This document shows, one piece after another, positions 8,742 through 17,402 of a DNA stretch of 64,000 nt. A program made the translations under genes and the position numbers. The DNA is from Ramlibacter sp. (GTDB lineage: Bacteria > Pseudomonadota > Gammaproteobacteria > Burkholderiales > Burkholderiaceae_C). Numbering within the stretch: position 1 is the stretch's first letter; each line of letters starts with the position of its first letter. The stretch is from assembly GCA_019635415.1 (NCBI GenBank), contig JAHBZN010000001.1:1364001-1428000 (forward strand). Reading direction: 5' to 3'. Under the pieces are notes generated by a model. That model was not told where the DNA came from and did no database searches. It saw nothing but the letters and a program-made list of their open reading frames with translations.

Positions 8742-9767
8742 TCAGGCGGCCAGGCGCGGCGTTGGCAGCGCCCAGACGGAACTGGGCGGAGGGCCGCTGT
8801 TGCGCAGATGCTCCCTCACGCGGTCCCAGACCGCGGCGCAGTCCAGTGGCGACACCGGGTCGGTTGCGACATAGTCCAGCCCGGCCTGGGCGGCCTGGCG
8901 CGCCAGCGTGCTGTGCGCGCTGGCGCTGGCGGCCACCCCCAGCAGGGTGGGGGTGCAGGGCAGGTTCTCGCAGGCCTCTGCGACCCTCGCCATGAGCGCC
9001 GCATCGTGGCGCGGCTGGCCGCTGAACAGCATCAGCAGTTGCGGCCAATCCGGCAGGAAGGCACGGCGAAGCCCGTGCAGCAGCCCGGGCCGGGACACGG
9101 CAATCACCCGGCAGGGCTGCCCATCCTCCAGGAATTCAACGTAGTCGCTGCCGCTGTCCATGTCGGCTTCACCCGCGAATCGCCGGCTGGCGACGGCTTC
9201 ATCGTGGCGATGCGCCAGCCACCTCACGAGGTCGAAGGCGCCATTGGGGCTGGCTGAACACACGCCCACCCGGTGAAAGGCCTCGGGATCGCTTTCGCCG
9301 TCGGGCAGTGGCAATTGCAGCGGTGCGCTGAGACGGCGGATCACCGACGTGGGCGCGAATTGGCGGCCGCGGTCCATCATGTAGCGCAACTCCGTCACCC
9401 GGCGGCCGAAGTCCGCGGCGGGTTCGCCGGACGGCGAGAGCATCATGGACCAAGGCGTCTGCAGGAAGCGTTTGCCGCGGCTCTGGTGGACGACGCGCTG
9501 GGAGTGATGGCGGGGGTCTTCACGCACACGGGCCATGAGCGCGCCTGTGGACCCGTGAGGGCCCTCGGCCCAGTGCACGAACCACCCCGCCTGGCACAGC
9601 AACACGGCGTGCAACCCGAGCGGCGGGTTGTGGCGCAGGGCCGAGGCGCGGATGGCTTCCATCTGCGCGAACAGGCCGTCACTGCCCGTGGTCATGCTGG
9701 CGCAGATGATCCTTTCGACTTCCTGGTCGCCGGCACCGGCGGCATAGGGTGGGAGAGGGCGGCTCAT
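8742..9767 (-). CDS. BLUF-like domain protein lacking photocycle residues, with GTPase-like C-terminus
   Basis: A 341-residue protein. Residues ~17-115 align with BLUF flavin photoreceptor domains: RIICAS in place of the (L/I)-Y-x-S strand, RHN with the flavin-contacting Asn47, WFVHWAEGP for FFQxLEGP, and REDPRHH. However, the photoactive Tyr is Cys22 and the essential Gln is His65, so the normal photocycle should not work. Residues ~165-320 have a degenerate P-loop-like GVCSASPNGAF, and a later segment whose strand pattern recalls an Arf/Ras-like GTPase without its nucleotide motifs. The start at 9767 has AGGA ten bases upstream. It may be a protein-interaction or redox sensor; the GTPase comparison is tentative. 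Confidence 0.6.
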   Translation of the reverse strand: MSRPLPPYAAGAGDQEVERIICASMTTGSDGLFAQMEAIRASALRHNPPLGLHAVLLCQAGWFVHWAEGPHGSTGALMARVREDPRHHSQRVVHQSRGKRFLQTPWSMMLSPSGEPAADFGRRVTELRYMMDRGRQFAPTSVIRRLSAPLQLPLPDGESDPEAFHRVGVCSASPNGAFDLVRWLAHRHDEAVASRRFAGEADMDSGSDYVEFLEDGQPCRVIAVSRPGLLHGLRRAFLPDWPQLLMLFSGQPRHDAALMARVAEACENLPCTPTLLGVAASASAHSTLARQAAQAGLDYVATDPVSPLDCAAVWDRVREHLRNSGPPPSSVWALPTPRLAA

Positions 9768-9889
9768 GATGGTCCATCCTGTGCCGTTCCAGTAGGGCGG
9801 TCAATGCGTGGCGGGCGGTCCGGCATTGAAACGCTAGTTTCAATTTGTACCATGGGCGCATGCCGTGACATAGGTCACGGCGGACTCGC

Positions 9890-10801
9890 TCAGTAGACCA
9901 GGTCGCCCACCTTGTCGCTGGGAAACTTGAACGATTCGCGCAGCATGAAGGACATGGGCAGTTCAAGGTTGATGCCGCGCGGCGGGATCGGCTGCGTGAA
10001 CCATTTCTGGTAGAGCTGCTGGAGCTGCCCGGTGAAGATCAACCGTCGCATCTCGTCGTCGATGATCTTCTTGAATGCCGGCTGGTCCCGGGGCAGCATG
10101 ACGGCGTAGGGCTCGATGGTCATCGGCTTGCCGATGACGCTGAACTCCTGGGGCCTGGGCGCATTGGCGCGCAGCCCGAACAGCAGCACGTCGTCCATCG
10201 CAAAGGCATCGGCCTGGCCGTTGCCCACCATGGCAAAGGCTTCGGCGTGGTCACCGGCGTCGACGATCTTCATCCGCAGCAGGCGCTCGTCATTGACGCG
10301 CTGCAGGGTCTTGAGATTGGTGGTGCCGCGCGTGGAGACGACCGTCTTGCCGGTGAGGTCTTCCAGGGCCGTCATGCCCGAGGAGGCACGGACCACGAAG
10401 CGCGCCGCCGAGATGAAGTGGGCAATGGTGTAGTCCACCTGCTTGCGCCGCTCGGCATTGTTGGTGGTGGAACCGCACTCCAGCGAGGCCTTGCCGCCCG
10501 CGATCGCGGGAATGCGCGTGGCCGAAGTCACCGGCAGGTACCTCACGGCCAGATCAGGCAGCTTGAGTTCGCGGCGCAGGGCTTCCACGAGCCGGGCGCA
10601 GACATCCATGGAGTAGCCGATCGGCTGCCGGTTCGCGTCGAGGTAGGAAAACGGGATCGAGGCGTCGCGGTGCGCAATGACGATCTCGCGGGTGCTGCGC
10701 AGCTTGTCGATCTCGTCCAGTGCGTGGGCGTGTGAAAACCCGAGCAGGGGAGGCAGGGTGAGCAGGGCGCCGGCCAGGCCGGCGCGGAGTTTCAGCATCA
10801 T
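9890..10801 (-). CDS. Polar amino acid periplasmic receptor (glutamate/aspartate type)
   Basis: A 303-residue SBP_bac_3 family receptor. The signal peptide ends near SHAHA (residue ~28). The mature part contains IVIAHRDASIPFSYLD, GYSMDVCARLVEAL, ECGSTTNNAERRKQVDYT and a C-terminal YQKWFTQPIPPRGINLELP, which closely resembles the GltI/AatJ glutamate-aspartate receptors. It overlaps the preceding DadA-like gene by four bases (ATGA), so the two are translationally coupled: uptake and oxidation of the same amino acid is the likely theme. No permease genes are adjacent. Confidence 0.88.
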   Translation of the reverse strand: MMLKLRAGLAGALLTLPPLLGFSHAHALDEIDKLRSTREIVIAHRDASIPFSYLDANRQPIGYSMDVCARLVEALRRELKLPDLAVRYLPVTSATRIPAIAGGKASLECGSTTNNAERRKQVDYTIAHFISAARFVVRASSGMTALEDLTGKTVVSTRGTTNLKTLQRVNDERLLRMKIVDAGDHAEAFAMVGNGQADAFAMDDVLLFGLRANAPRPQEFSVIGKPMTIEPYAVMLPRDQPAFKKIIDDEMRRLIFTGQLQQLYQKWFTQPIPPRGINLELPMSFMLRESFKFPSDKVGDLVY

Positions 10802-12066
10802 GGTGTCAGCTCCAGGGGGTTGGAAACAGGGAGGTGAAGTGGCGGCCGGGACCCGCCGCCTTGCAGCAGCGTCGAAATCCGCTGCGCGCTGCCGAAAGCC
10901 AGCGTGAAGCCGAGGGCGCCGTGGCCGGTGTTGAACAACAGATTGGTGGGCGAGCCGGGCAGCCGCCCGATCAGGGGCTCGCCCGTGGGGGTGGCCGGTC
11001 GCAGTCCGGTCCAGGGAGCCACATGCTGGTAGTCGCTGGCGTTGGGAAAGACCTCGCGCGCGGTGGCGAGCAGGGCTTCGATGCGGTCGGCCGGAATGGT
11101 GGTGCTCTCACCGACCAGCTCGGCCATGCCGGCCACGCGCAAGCGGTCGCCGATGCGGGCGAACACCACCTTGCGCGCGGCGTCGGTCACACTCACGCGC
11201 GGAGCGTCTCCCGGGGCGCAACGGGCGTCGGCCGTGATGCTGTATCCCTTGAGGGGGTAGACCGGAACGTCCAGTCCCAGCGGACGGGCCAGCCGGTGTG
11301 AGGCGGTCCCCAGCGCCACGACGAAGGCGTCGGCGTGTAGATGTCCCTTGGCGGATTCGGCCGCGGCCACCCGCAGGCCATCGGGCACCAGGCGGGTCAC
11401 GGCGGTGTCGAACACAAAGTTCACGCCGCGCTGGCGCAGTCGCAGCAGCAGTTCCTGGCAGACCTTGAAGCAGTCGGCGGCGCATTCGGCGGGCGTGTGG
11501 ATGCCGCCGGCAAAGCGGGCCCGCGAGTGGGCCAACGCGGGTTCGATCTCGAGGCATTGCCCGGGCGTCAGAACCGTCTGCACACTGCCCAGCTCGCGTT
11601 GCAGCTCGAGTTGCCGCACGGCGCCGTCCAGCGAGCCGGCATCCGGGTACAGCACGAGCTTGCCGCTGGCGGTGAAATCGCAATCCATGGGGGCTTCGGC
11701 CATCAGCCGCTCGAAGCCGGCGCGACTTTCACCGGCCAGCTGAAGCAGGCGGGCCGTGGTGCGCCTCGACACGCTTGCGCGGCAGGCGGCCAGAAAACGC
11801 AGGCCCCACCGCCATTGGTGGGTGTCCATCTGCAGGCGCAACTTCAGAGGCGAGTCAGGGGCCAGCAGCAGGCTGGGGAGTTGCCGCCACAGCGAGGGGT
11901 CCGCCAGCGGCTGCACGTACGAATAGCTCAGTTGCGCGCCGTTGGCTCCGCTGGCGCCAGTGCCCGCTTGCGCACGGTCCACTACCGTGACGCGATACCC
12001 ATCGCGTTGCAGCTGCCAGGCCGTGGCCAGCCCGACGATGCCTGCGCCCAGTACGCACACATGCAT
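10798..12066 (-). CDS. FAD-dependent D-amino acid dehydrogenase (DadA-like)
   Basis: A 422-residue DAO-family flavoprotein. The dinucleotide-binding fingerprint VCVLGAGIVGLATAWQLQRDG is at the N-terminus. ASGANGAQLSYSYVQPLADP is diagnostic of the DadA group, and the C-terminal FAD motif includes GLRPATPTGEPLIGRLPG and NTGHGALGFTLAFGSA. DadA enzymes oxidise D-amino acids to 2-oxo acids with transfer of electrons to the membrane. It is upstream of and overlaps an acidic amino-acid receptor. The next gene upstream on the same strand is an OccR-like LysR regulator. The substrate could be a D-amino acid or an opine-like conjugate. Confidence 0.88.
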   Translation of the reverse strand: MHVCVLGAGIVGLATAWQLQRDGYRVTVVDRAQAGTGASGANGAQLSYSYVQPLADPSLWRQLPSLLLAPDSPLKLRLQMDTHQWRWGLRFLAACRASVSRRTTARLLQLAGESRAGFERLMAEAPMDCDFTASGKLVLYPDAGSLDGAVRQLELQRELGSVQTVLTPGQCLEIEPALAHSRARFAGGIHTPAECAADCFKVCQELLLRLRQRGVNFVFDTAVTRLVPDGLRVAAAESAKGHLHADAFVVALGTASHRLARPLGLDVPVYPLKGYSITADARCAPGDAPRVSVTDAARKVVFARIGDRLRVAGMAELVGESTTIPADRIEALLATAREVFPNASDYQHVAPWTGLRPATPTGEPLIGRLPGSPTNLLFNTGHGALGFTLAFGSAQRISTLLQGGGSRPPLHLPVSNPLELTP

Positions 12067-12189
12067 TTCCAGATCCCATGACGTTGTTGATGTGGCTGGA
12101 ATCTAGAAGACCGACGATGGCGTGTGAAATGCCGAACGCCCCATGCCCCATGCCTGAAACTCATGGTTGCCCCGGGCCGGGGCGCGCTG

Positions 12190-13089
12190 TCAGACGGGGT
12201 GGCGCGCCTGCTGCCAATGCGTCTTGAGCAGGCTGACCATGGTGCGTCCCGCGGCCGACAGGGGGCGTTCGGCACTGCCCATGGCGCAGGCCTCGTAGCG
12301 GACCGCCCGCGCCAGTGGACGCAGCACCAGGCCCGAGCTGCCGAAGCGGCTGGCACTCAGGTCATCCACCAGCGCCACCCCCCAGCCGCTGGCGGCAATG
12401 CTGCAGGCCACATAGGCGTAGCGCACGTCCACCGTGGGGCCGATGGGCCGCGCGGCCCGGCCCAGCAGTTGCCCCACGACCTTGCCGTGCGGCGTTTCGG
12501 ACCCGAACGAAATCACGTCGTGCTGCCGCAGCTGGGCCATGGTGAGGCTCTTGTGGCGTGCCAGTGGGTGCGTGGCCGCCATGGCGCACAGCACGTCCCC
12601 CTCGCCGATGGGCTCCGCCGTGACCGCAGGGTGCTGCGCGCGAACGAAGGCCGCCACGCCGATGTCGCACTCGCCGGCCAGGAGCTGCTCGGTGATCTGC
12701 GCATGGGTGCCGATTTCCACCGAGATGTGCAGGCGCGGCATGAGCTGCTTGAGTCCGGCCACGGCGCGTGGCACCAGTTCGAGCGCGGGGCTCAGGTTGG
12801 TCGCGATGCGCAGCGTGTCGGCCACGCCATGGTGAAGCTGCTCGGCGTAGGCGCGCACGCGGTCGATGCCACGGTAGGCGCTGTTGATCTCCCGCAGCAG
12901 GGCCCGCGCCTCGGGCGTGGGGTGCAGGCGGCCGCCGGTGCGGTCGAACAGCGCCACGCGCAACTTGACTTCGAGGTAGCGGATGAGCCGGCTGACGGCC
13001 GGTTGCGAGACGTGCAGCGTGGCCGCCGCCCCAGAGATGCTGCCGGCCTGCATGACGGCGCGAAACACCTCGATCTGTCGAAGATTCAT
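12190..13089 (-). CDS. LysR-family regulator (OccR/NocR-like)
   Basis: A 299-residue LysR protein beginning MNLRQIEVFRAVMQAGSISGAA, followed by LHVSQPAVSRLIRYLEVKL. This N-terminus is the pattern of the opine-type OccR/NocR and related amino-acid-catabolism regulators. Downstream on the same strand are the DadA-like oxidase and amino-acid receptor; divergently sits a TyrA-like dehydrogenase. A perfect 13-bp T-N11-A dyad lies 13 bp in front of its start, so it could control both directions and itself. Confidence 0.9.
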   Translation of the reverse strand: MNLRQIEVFRAVMQAGSISGAAATLHVSQPAVSRLIRYLEVKLRVALFDRTGGRLHPTPEARALLREINSAYRGIDRVRAYAEQLHHGVADTLRIATNLSPALELVPRAVAGLKQLMPRLHISVEIGTHAQITEQLLAGECDIGVAAFVRAQHPAVTAEPIGEGDVLCAMAATHPLARHKSLTMAQLRQHDVISFGSETPHGKVVGQLLGRAARPIGPTVDVRYAYVACSIAASGWGVALVDDLSASRFGSSGLVLRPLARAVRYEACAMGSAERPLSAAGRTMVSLLKTHWQQARHPV

Positions 13090-13102
13090 GGCGGACCCTG
13101 AT

Positions 13103-13115
13103 TAACATGATGTTA
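13103..13115. promoter_or_regulatory. LysR T-N11-A dyad
   Basis: TAACAT-G-ATGTTA is a perfect 13-bp palindrome with the canonical LysR spacing T-N11-A. It lies 13 bp upstream of the LysR start (13089) and 57 bp upstream of the proposed start of the TyrA-like gene (13173). This supports a downstream start for that gene, since an earlier start would put the operator inside or at the beginning of its coding region. Confidence 0.6.
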
Positions 13116-13172
13116 TGGGATAGCCACATTCTGGCATTTGCAGTGATGTCTGTGCACGACCACACTGCGGCC

Positions 13173-14084
13173 ATGACCTTCCCCTCCATCGATCGCGTGC
13201 TCCAGCTGGACCGGATTGCCGTCATCGGCCTGGGCCTGATCGGGGGGTCCGTGGTGCAGGCGCTGCGCGGCGCCGGCTACAAGGGCCGCATCCTGGGCTA
13301 CGACGTCAGGGCCAACACGCTTCAGGCCGCAAAGGACGGCGGCTGGATCGACGAGACCTGCCCCGATACCCGCGACCTGTTCGCCAACCATGGCCTGGTC
13401 GTGCTGTGCCAGCCTGTGAGCGTGATCCTGAGCCTGCTGTCCAGCCATCTGGACCTGATCGATCAGGGGCGCGCTGTCGTGGTGGATGTGGCCAGTGTGA
13501 AGCTGCCTGTTCTGGAGGCGCTCGGTGGCGCGCAGGCTTCGGCCTGCTTTGTGCCCTGCCACCCGATTGCAGGCCGAGCCGAGGCCGGCTGGTATGCGGC
13601 TGACCCTCAACTCTTCAGTGGCCGGCCCTGCATCATGACGCCAGGCGCCGCGACCGATCCCCAGGCGGTTGCGCTGGCGCACGACTTCTGGACGCTGCTG
13701 GGCGCCCGCGTCGCCTTGATGGCCGCCGACGAACACGATCGGGCCTACGCGGCCATCAGCCACCTGCCGCAGGTGCTGAGCTATGCCTACCTGCACGGCC
13801 TGGCCGGGCGTCCCGCTGCAGGCGAGTGGCTGCGTTACCGTGGCACCGGCTTTCAGGGCTTTTCGCGGCTGGGCTCGTCCGACGCGGGGCTCTGGGCCGA
13901 TATTGCGGTGCACAACGCGGAACCGCTGATCGAGGAGATCGACAGCGTGCAGGGATCCCTGGCGCTGTTCCGCGACCTGTTGGTACGCCGGCGCACGGGT
14001 GAACTGACCCAGGAGTTCTCCACGGCCCGTGATTTTCATGCGCTGACCCTTTCCGGTGTGTCCGAAACCGGGGATCATCGCTAG
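13173..14084 (+). CDS. Prephenate/arogenate dehydrogenase-like protein (TyrA family)
   Basis: A 303-residue NAD(P)-dependent dehydrogenase. It has the Rossmann motif RIAVIGLGLIGGSV near the N-terminus, VVVDVASVKLPV, and CHPIAGRAEAGWYAA containing the catalytic His of TyrA enzymes. The helical C-terminal domain has the SHLPQVLSYAYL block. TyrA converts prephenate to 4-hydroxyphenylpyruvate. Here the gene stands apart from other aromatic biosynthesis genes and is divergent from an amino-acid-catabolism-type LysR. It could therefore be a catabolic paralogue. The start is uncertain (13146 is an alternative); 13173 keeps the operator outside. Confidence 0.8.
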   Translation: MTFPSIDRVLQLDRIAVIGLGLIGGSVVQALRGAGYKGRILGYDVRANTLQAAKDGGWIDETCPDTRDLFANHGLVVLCQPVSVILSLLSSHLDLIDQGRAVVVDVASVKLPVLEALGGAQASACFVPCHPIAGRAEAGWYAADPQLFSGRPCIMTPGAATDPQAVALAHDFWTLLGARVALMAADEHDRAYAAISHLPQVLSYAYLHGLAGRPAAGEWLRYRGTGFQGFSRLGSSDAGLWADIAVHNAEPLIEEIDSVQGSLALFRDLLVRRRTGELTQEFSTARDFHALTLSGVSETGDHR

Positions 14085-14134
14085 ACTGCGCTTCCTGCCA
14101 TTCCTTTTTCAACAACCCTCCCCAGGAGCTTTCC

Positions 14135-15088
14135 ATGACCCTCAAGCAACTCGTTGGCGCCGTGGTGGCCGCCGTGGCCTTGACCGGCGGTGCGCACGCC
14201 CAGCAGTTCTTCCGCATTGGCACGGGCGGCACGGCCGGCACCTACTACCCGGTGGGCGGCATGATCGCCAACGCCGTGTCGCAGCCCGGCAAGATCGTGG
14301 TGACCGCGCAGGCCGCCAACGGTTCGCTCGCCAACGTGAACGGCATTGCCGGTGGGGCGATCGAGTCCGGCTTTTCGCAGTCCGATGTGGCCACCTGGGC
14401 CTACACCGGCACTGGCCCCTATGTGGGCAAGCCCAAGGTCGAGGACCTGCGGATGATCGCCAACCTGTACCCCGAGAGCATTCACCTGGTGGTCAAGAAG
14501 GGCTCCGGCATCAAGACCGTGGCTGACCTCAAGGGCAAGCGCGTGGCGCTGGACGAGCCCGGCTCGGGCACGCTGATCAATGCCCGCATGGTGCTGGCGG
14601 CGTATGGCGTCCAGGAAAGTGACATCAAGCCCGAATACATCAAGCCCAACCAGGCCGGTGACAAGCTCAAGGACGGTGCGCTCGACGCCTTCTTCTTTGT
14701 CGGTGGCGCGCCCGCCGGTGCCATTGCCGAGCTGGCCTCCAGTGGCGCCGGCATCGAACTGGTGGCGCTGGGCGGCCCGCAAGCCGATGGCCTGCGCAAG
14801 GCCAACCCGTACTTTGCCGTGGACACCATTGCCGCCAACACCTACAAGGACGTGCCTGCCGTGCAGACGCTGGCCGTGGGGGCGCAATGGGTCACCAGCG
14901 CCAAGGCCGATACCGAGACGGTCTACCAGATCACCAAGGCCCTGTTCAGCGACGCCACCCAGAAGGCGCTGGCTGCCGGTCACGCCAAGGGCAAGTACAT
15001 CACCAAGGAGCATGCAGTGCAGGGCGTGGGCATTCCGTTCCACCCGGGTGCCGAGAAGTTCTACAAGGAAGCTGGTGTCCTGAAGTAA
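14135..15088 (+). CDS. TAXI-family TRAP transporter solute receptor
   Basis: A 317-residue periplasmic receptor. A signal peptide ending in GGAHAQ (~22 residues) is followed by FFRIGTGGTAGTYYPVGGMIANAV, the hallmark N-terminus of TAXI receptors, and by LKGKRVALDEPGSGTLINARMVL. An AGGAG ribosome site lies just upstream. It works with the fused TRAP permease encoded 67 bp downstream. TAXI ligands include glutamate and other organic acids; the specific ligand is unknown. An intergenic terminator probably makes this receptor more abundant than the permease. Confidence 0.93.
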   Translation: MTLKQLVGAVVAAVALTGGAHAQQFFRIGTGGTAGTYYPVGGMIANAVSQPGKIVVTAQAANGSLANVNGIAGGAIESGFSQSDVATWAYTGTGPYVGKPKVEDLRMIANLYPESIHLVVKKGSGIKTVADLKGKRVALDEPGSGTLINARMVLAAYGVQESDIKPEYIKPNQAGDKLKDGALDAFFFVGGAPAGAIAELASSGAGIELVALGGPQADGLRKANPYFAVDTIAANTYKDVPAVQTLAVGAQWVTSAKADTETVYQITKALFSDATQKALAAGHAKGKYITKEHAVQGVGIPFHPGAEKFYKEAGVLK

Positions 15089-15114
15089 GCCCACCACCGC
15101 CGCGAGGCATGATG

Positions 15115-15143
15115 CGGGCGAGCAGGACTCGCCCGTTTTTTTT
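15115..15143 (+). terminator. Intrinsic terminator between TRAP receptor and permease
   Basis: A perfect 8-bp stem, CGGGCGAG (15115-15122) and CTCGCCCG (15128-15135), with a 5-nt loop CAGGA, is followed at once by eight T residues (15136-15143). It lies 12 bases before the permease start. As a partial terminator it would set a high receptor-to-permease ratio from one promoter. Confidence 0.9.
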
Positions 15144-15155
15144 GAAGAACCCGCC

Positions 15156-17372
15156 ATGAACCAAGCCGCTGCGTCCCACGCCTTGCCCGACGACAAGACC
15201 CTGCAGGAGCTGGAGGAGAAGTTCGACCCCGAGATGCGCTTCCGGCCCTCGGTGCCCCCGGCAACGCAGATCATCAAGTGGCTGCTCATCGCGCTGTCGT
15301 GCTTTCACTACTACACGGCCGGGTTCGGCCTGCTGCAGGAGGTGACGCACCGAGGCGTTCACCTGGCCTTTGTGCTGGGGCTGATCTTCCTGGTGTTCGC
15401 GGCCAGCAAGAAGGCGCAGGTGGGCGAGCTGCGCAGCACCTGGGCGGCGCCCGGCGGTGTGCCGCTGCTGGACTGGCTGCTGGGCCTGGCCTGCGCGGCC
15501 AGCGTGATCTACATTCCCATCGTTTTCGCGGACCTGGCCTTCCGCGTGGGCAATCCCAGCCTGATGGACGTGGTCTTCGGCACGGTGCTGATCGTCACGC
15601 TGCTGGAGGCGACGCGCCGCAGCATGGGCTGGCCGCTGCCGCTCATCGCCATCGGCTTCAGCATCTATGCGCTGGCCGGGCCGTATTTCCCCGGTCTGCT
15701 GCGCCATGCCGGCGCAAGCTGGACGCAGCTCGTCAACCACCAGTACCTGACCAGCCAGGGCATCTATGGCGTGGCCGTGGGCGTCGTGGCCACCTATGTC
15801 TTCCACTTCGTGCTGTTCGGGGTCATGGCCACGCGCATCGGGCTGGGCCAGCTTTTCCTGGACATTGCTTCCAGCATCGCCGGCCGCTACGCGGGGGGAC
15901 CGGCCAAGGTCAGCGTGTTTGGATCGGCCATGTTCGGCATGCTCAGCGGCTCGTCGGTGGCCAATGCGGTCACCGTGGGCTCGCTCACCATCCCCGCCAT
16001 GATCAAGGTGGGTTACCGGCGTGAATTCGCGGGGGCGGTGGAAGCCGCATCTTCCACCGGAGGGCAGATCACGCCGCCGGTGCTGGGGGCCGCGGCATTC
16101 CTGATGATCGAATTCCTGAACGTGTCCTACCAGACCATCATCGCGGCCGCGATGGTGCCCGCGTTCATGCACTTCTTCGGCGTGTTCATGCAGGTTCACT
16201 TCGAGGCCAAACGCTATGGCCTGCGCGGCCTGACCGAGGAAGAAATGCCCAGGCTGCGCGAGTCACTGCGCCAGCGCTGGCCCACGCTGATCCCCCTGGT
16301 GCTGCTGATCTGGATCCTGGTGACTGGGCGCACCCCCTACCTGGCGGCATTTGTCGGCATCACCTCGTGCGCCATCGTGGGCCTGACCACCCAACTCAAG
16401 GGCAACACCCTGCGCAACTGGGGGCTGCTGGCCGTGCTGCAGGGGCTGCTGGTGGCCATGGCGTTCGTGGACTGGGGCGTCAAGGCCGAAGTCATCCGCC
16501 TGGGCTTCTTTGCCGTGGGGGCGGTGATCCTGGTGCTGGGTTCGCGCCTGGGCGGCGTGCAGGGGCGCATCGGCTACCCGGTGCTGATCGAGGCGCTGGA
16601 GACAGGGGCCAAGTACGCGCTGGCGGTCGGGGCCGCGGCGGGGACGGTGGGCATGGTGATTGGCGTGGTGACGCTCACCGGCGTGGGCTTCAAGGTGAGC
16701 TACATCATCACCGGGGTGGCCCAGAGCCTGGCCATGGGGCTGTCGGCCGTGGTGCCGGCCTGGCTAGCAGGCGTGCAGGGCATGACGCTGCTGGCCGCGC
16801 TGTTCATGACCGGGATCGTGTGCATTCTGATGGGGTGCGGCATTCCCACCACCGCCAACTACATCATCATGGTCACCGTGGCTGCGCCCACGCTGGTGCA
16901 ACTGGGCGTGGAGCCCCTGGTAGCGCACTTTTTCGTCTTCTATTACGGCGTACTGGCCGACATCACGCCGCCGGTGGCGCTGGCCGCCTATGCCGCGGCC
17001 GGCATGGCGGGCGGCGACCCGTTCAAGACCGGCAACACGGCCTTCCGCCTGGGGCTGGCCAAGGCGCTGGTGCCGTTTGTGTTCGTGTTTTCGCCCAGCC
17101 TGCTGCTGGTGGCCAAGGGCTTCACCTGGTATGACTTTGCAGTCACGTTCACGGGCTGTGTGCTGGGCATCACCCTGCTGGCGGCGGCGCTCAGCAAGTT
17201 CTTCCTGGTGGAGATGAGCCGCTGGCAGCAGTTGCTGTGTCTGGCGGCGGCGCTGCTGCTGATTGCGCCGGGCCTGACGGCCACGCTGCTGGGCGCCGCG
17301 TTGTGCGTGCCCGTGCTGCTGGGCCAGCTCGCCGGATGGCGCGCGGGCCGCACGGCTGCGGCGCCCGCCTGA
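15156..17372 (+). CDS. TRAP transporter permease, fused 4TM/12TM subunit (TAXI type)
   Basis: A 738-residue inner-membrane protein fusing the small (DctQ-like) and large (DctM-like) TRAP subunits. A cytoplasmic N-terminus of about 40 residues leads into at least 14 hydrophobic segments. DctM signatures include VSVFGSAMFGMLSGSSVANA, FAGAVEAASSTGGQITPPVLG, GCGIPTTANYIIMV and ITPPVALAAYAAAGMAGGDP. It imports the ligand delivered by the TAXI receptor using the sodium or proton gradient. It is cotranscribed with the receptor through a leaky terminator. Confidence 0.95.
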   Translation: MNQAAASHALPDDKTLQELEEKFDPEMRFRPSVPPATQIIKWLLIALSCFHYYTAGFGLLQEVTHRGVHLAFVLGLIFLVFAASKKAQVGELRSTWAAPGGVPLLDWLLGLACAASVIYIPIVFADLAFRVGNPSLMDVVFGTVLIVTLLEATRRSMGWPLPLIAIGFSIYALAGPYFPGLLRHAGASWTQLVNHQYLTSQGIYGVAVGVVATYVFHFVLFGVMATRIGLGQLFLDIASSIAGRYAGGPAKVSVFGSAMFGMLSGSSVANAVTVGSLTIPAMIKVGYRREFAGAVEAASSTGGQITPPVLGAAAFLMIEFLNVSYQTIIAAAMVPAFMHFFGVFMQVHFEAKRYGLRGLTEEEMPRLRESLRQRWPTLIPLVLLIWILVTGRTPYLAAFVGITSCAIVGLTTQLKGNTLRNWGLLAVLQGLLVAMAFVDWGVKAEVIRLGFFAVGAVILVLGSRLGGVQGRIGYPVLIEALETGAKYALAVGAAAGTVGMVIGVVTLTGVGFKVSYIITGVAQSLAMGLSAVVPAWLAGVQGMTLLAALFMTGIVCILMGCGIPTTANYIIMVTVAAPTLVQLGVEPLVAHFFVFYYGVLADITPPVALAAYAAAGMAGGDPFKTGNTAFRLGLAKALVPFVFVFSPSLLLVAKGFTWYDFAVTFTGCVLGITLLAAALSKFFLVEMSRWQQLLCLAAALLLIAPGLTATLLGAALCVPVLLGQLAGWRAGRTAAAPA

Positions 17373-17402
17373 GCGGCGCGGTCACTGTTGCCCACGGAGG
17401 GG

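Noticed and set aside
12169..12183. GC palindrome GCCCCGG-G-CCGGGGC after the LysR gene as a terminator
   Set aside because: Loop of one base and no T-run on either side; too weak to call.
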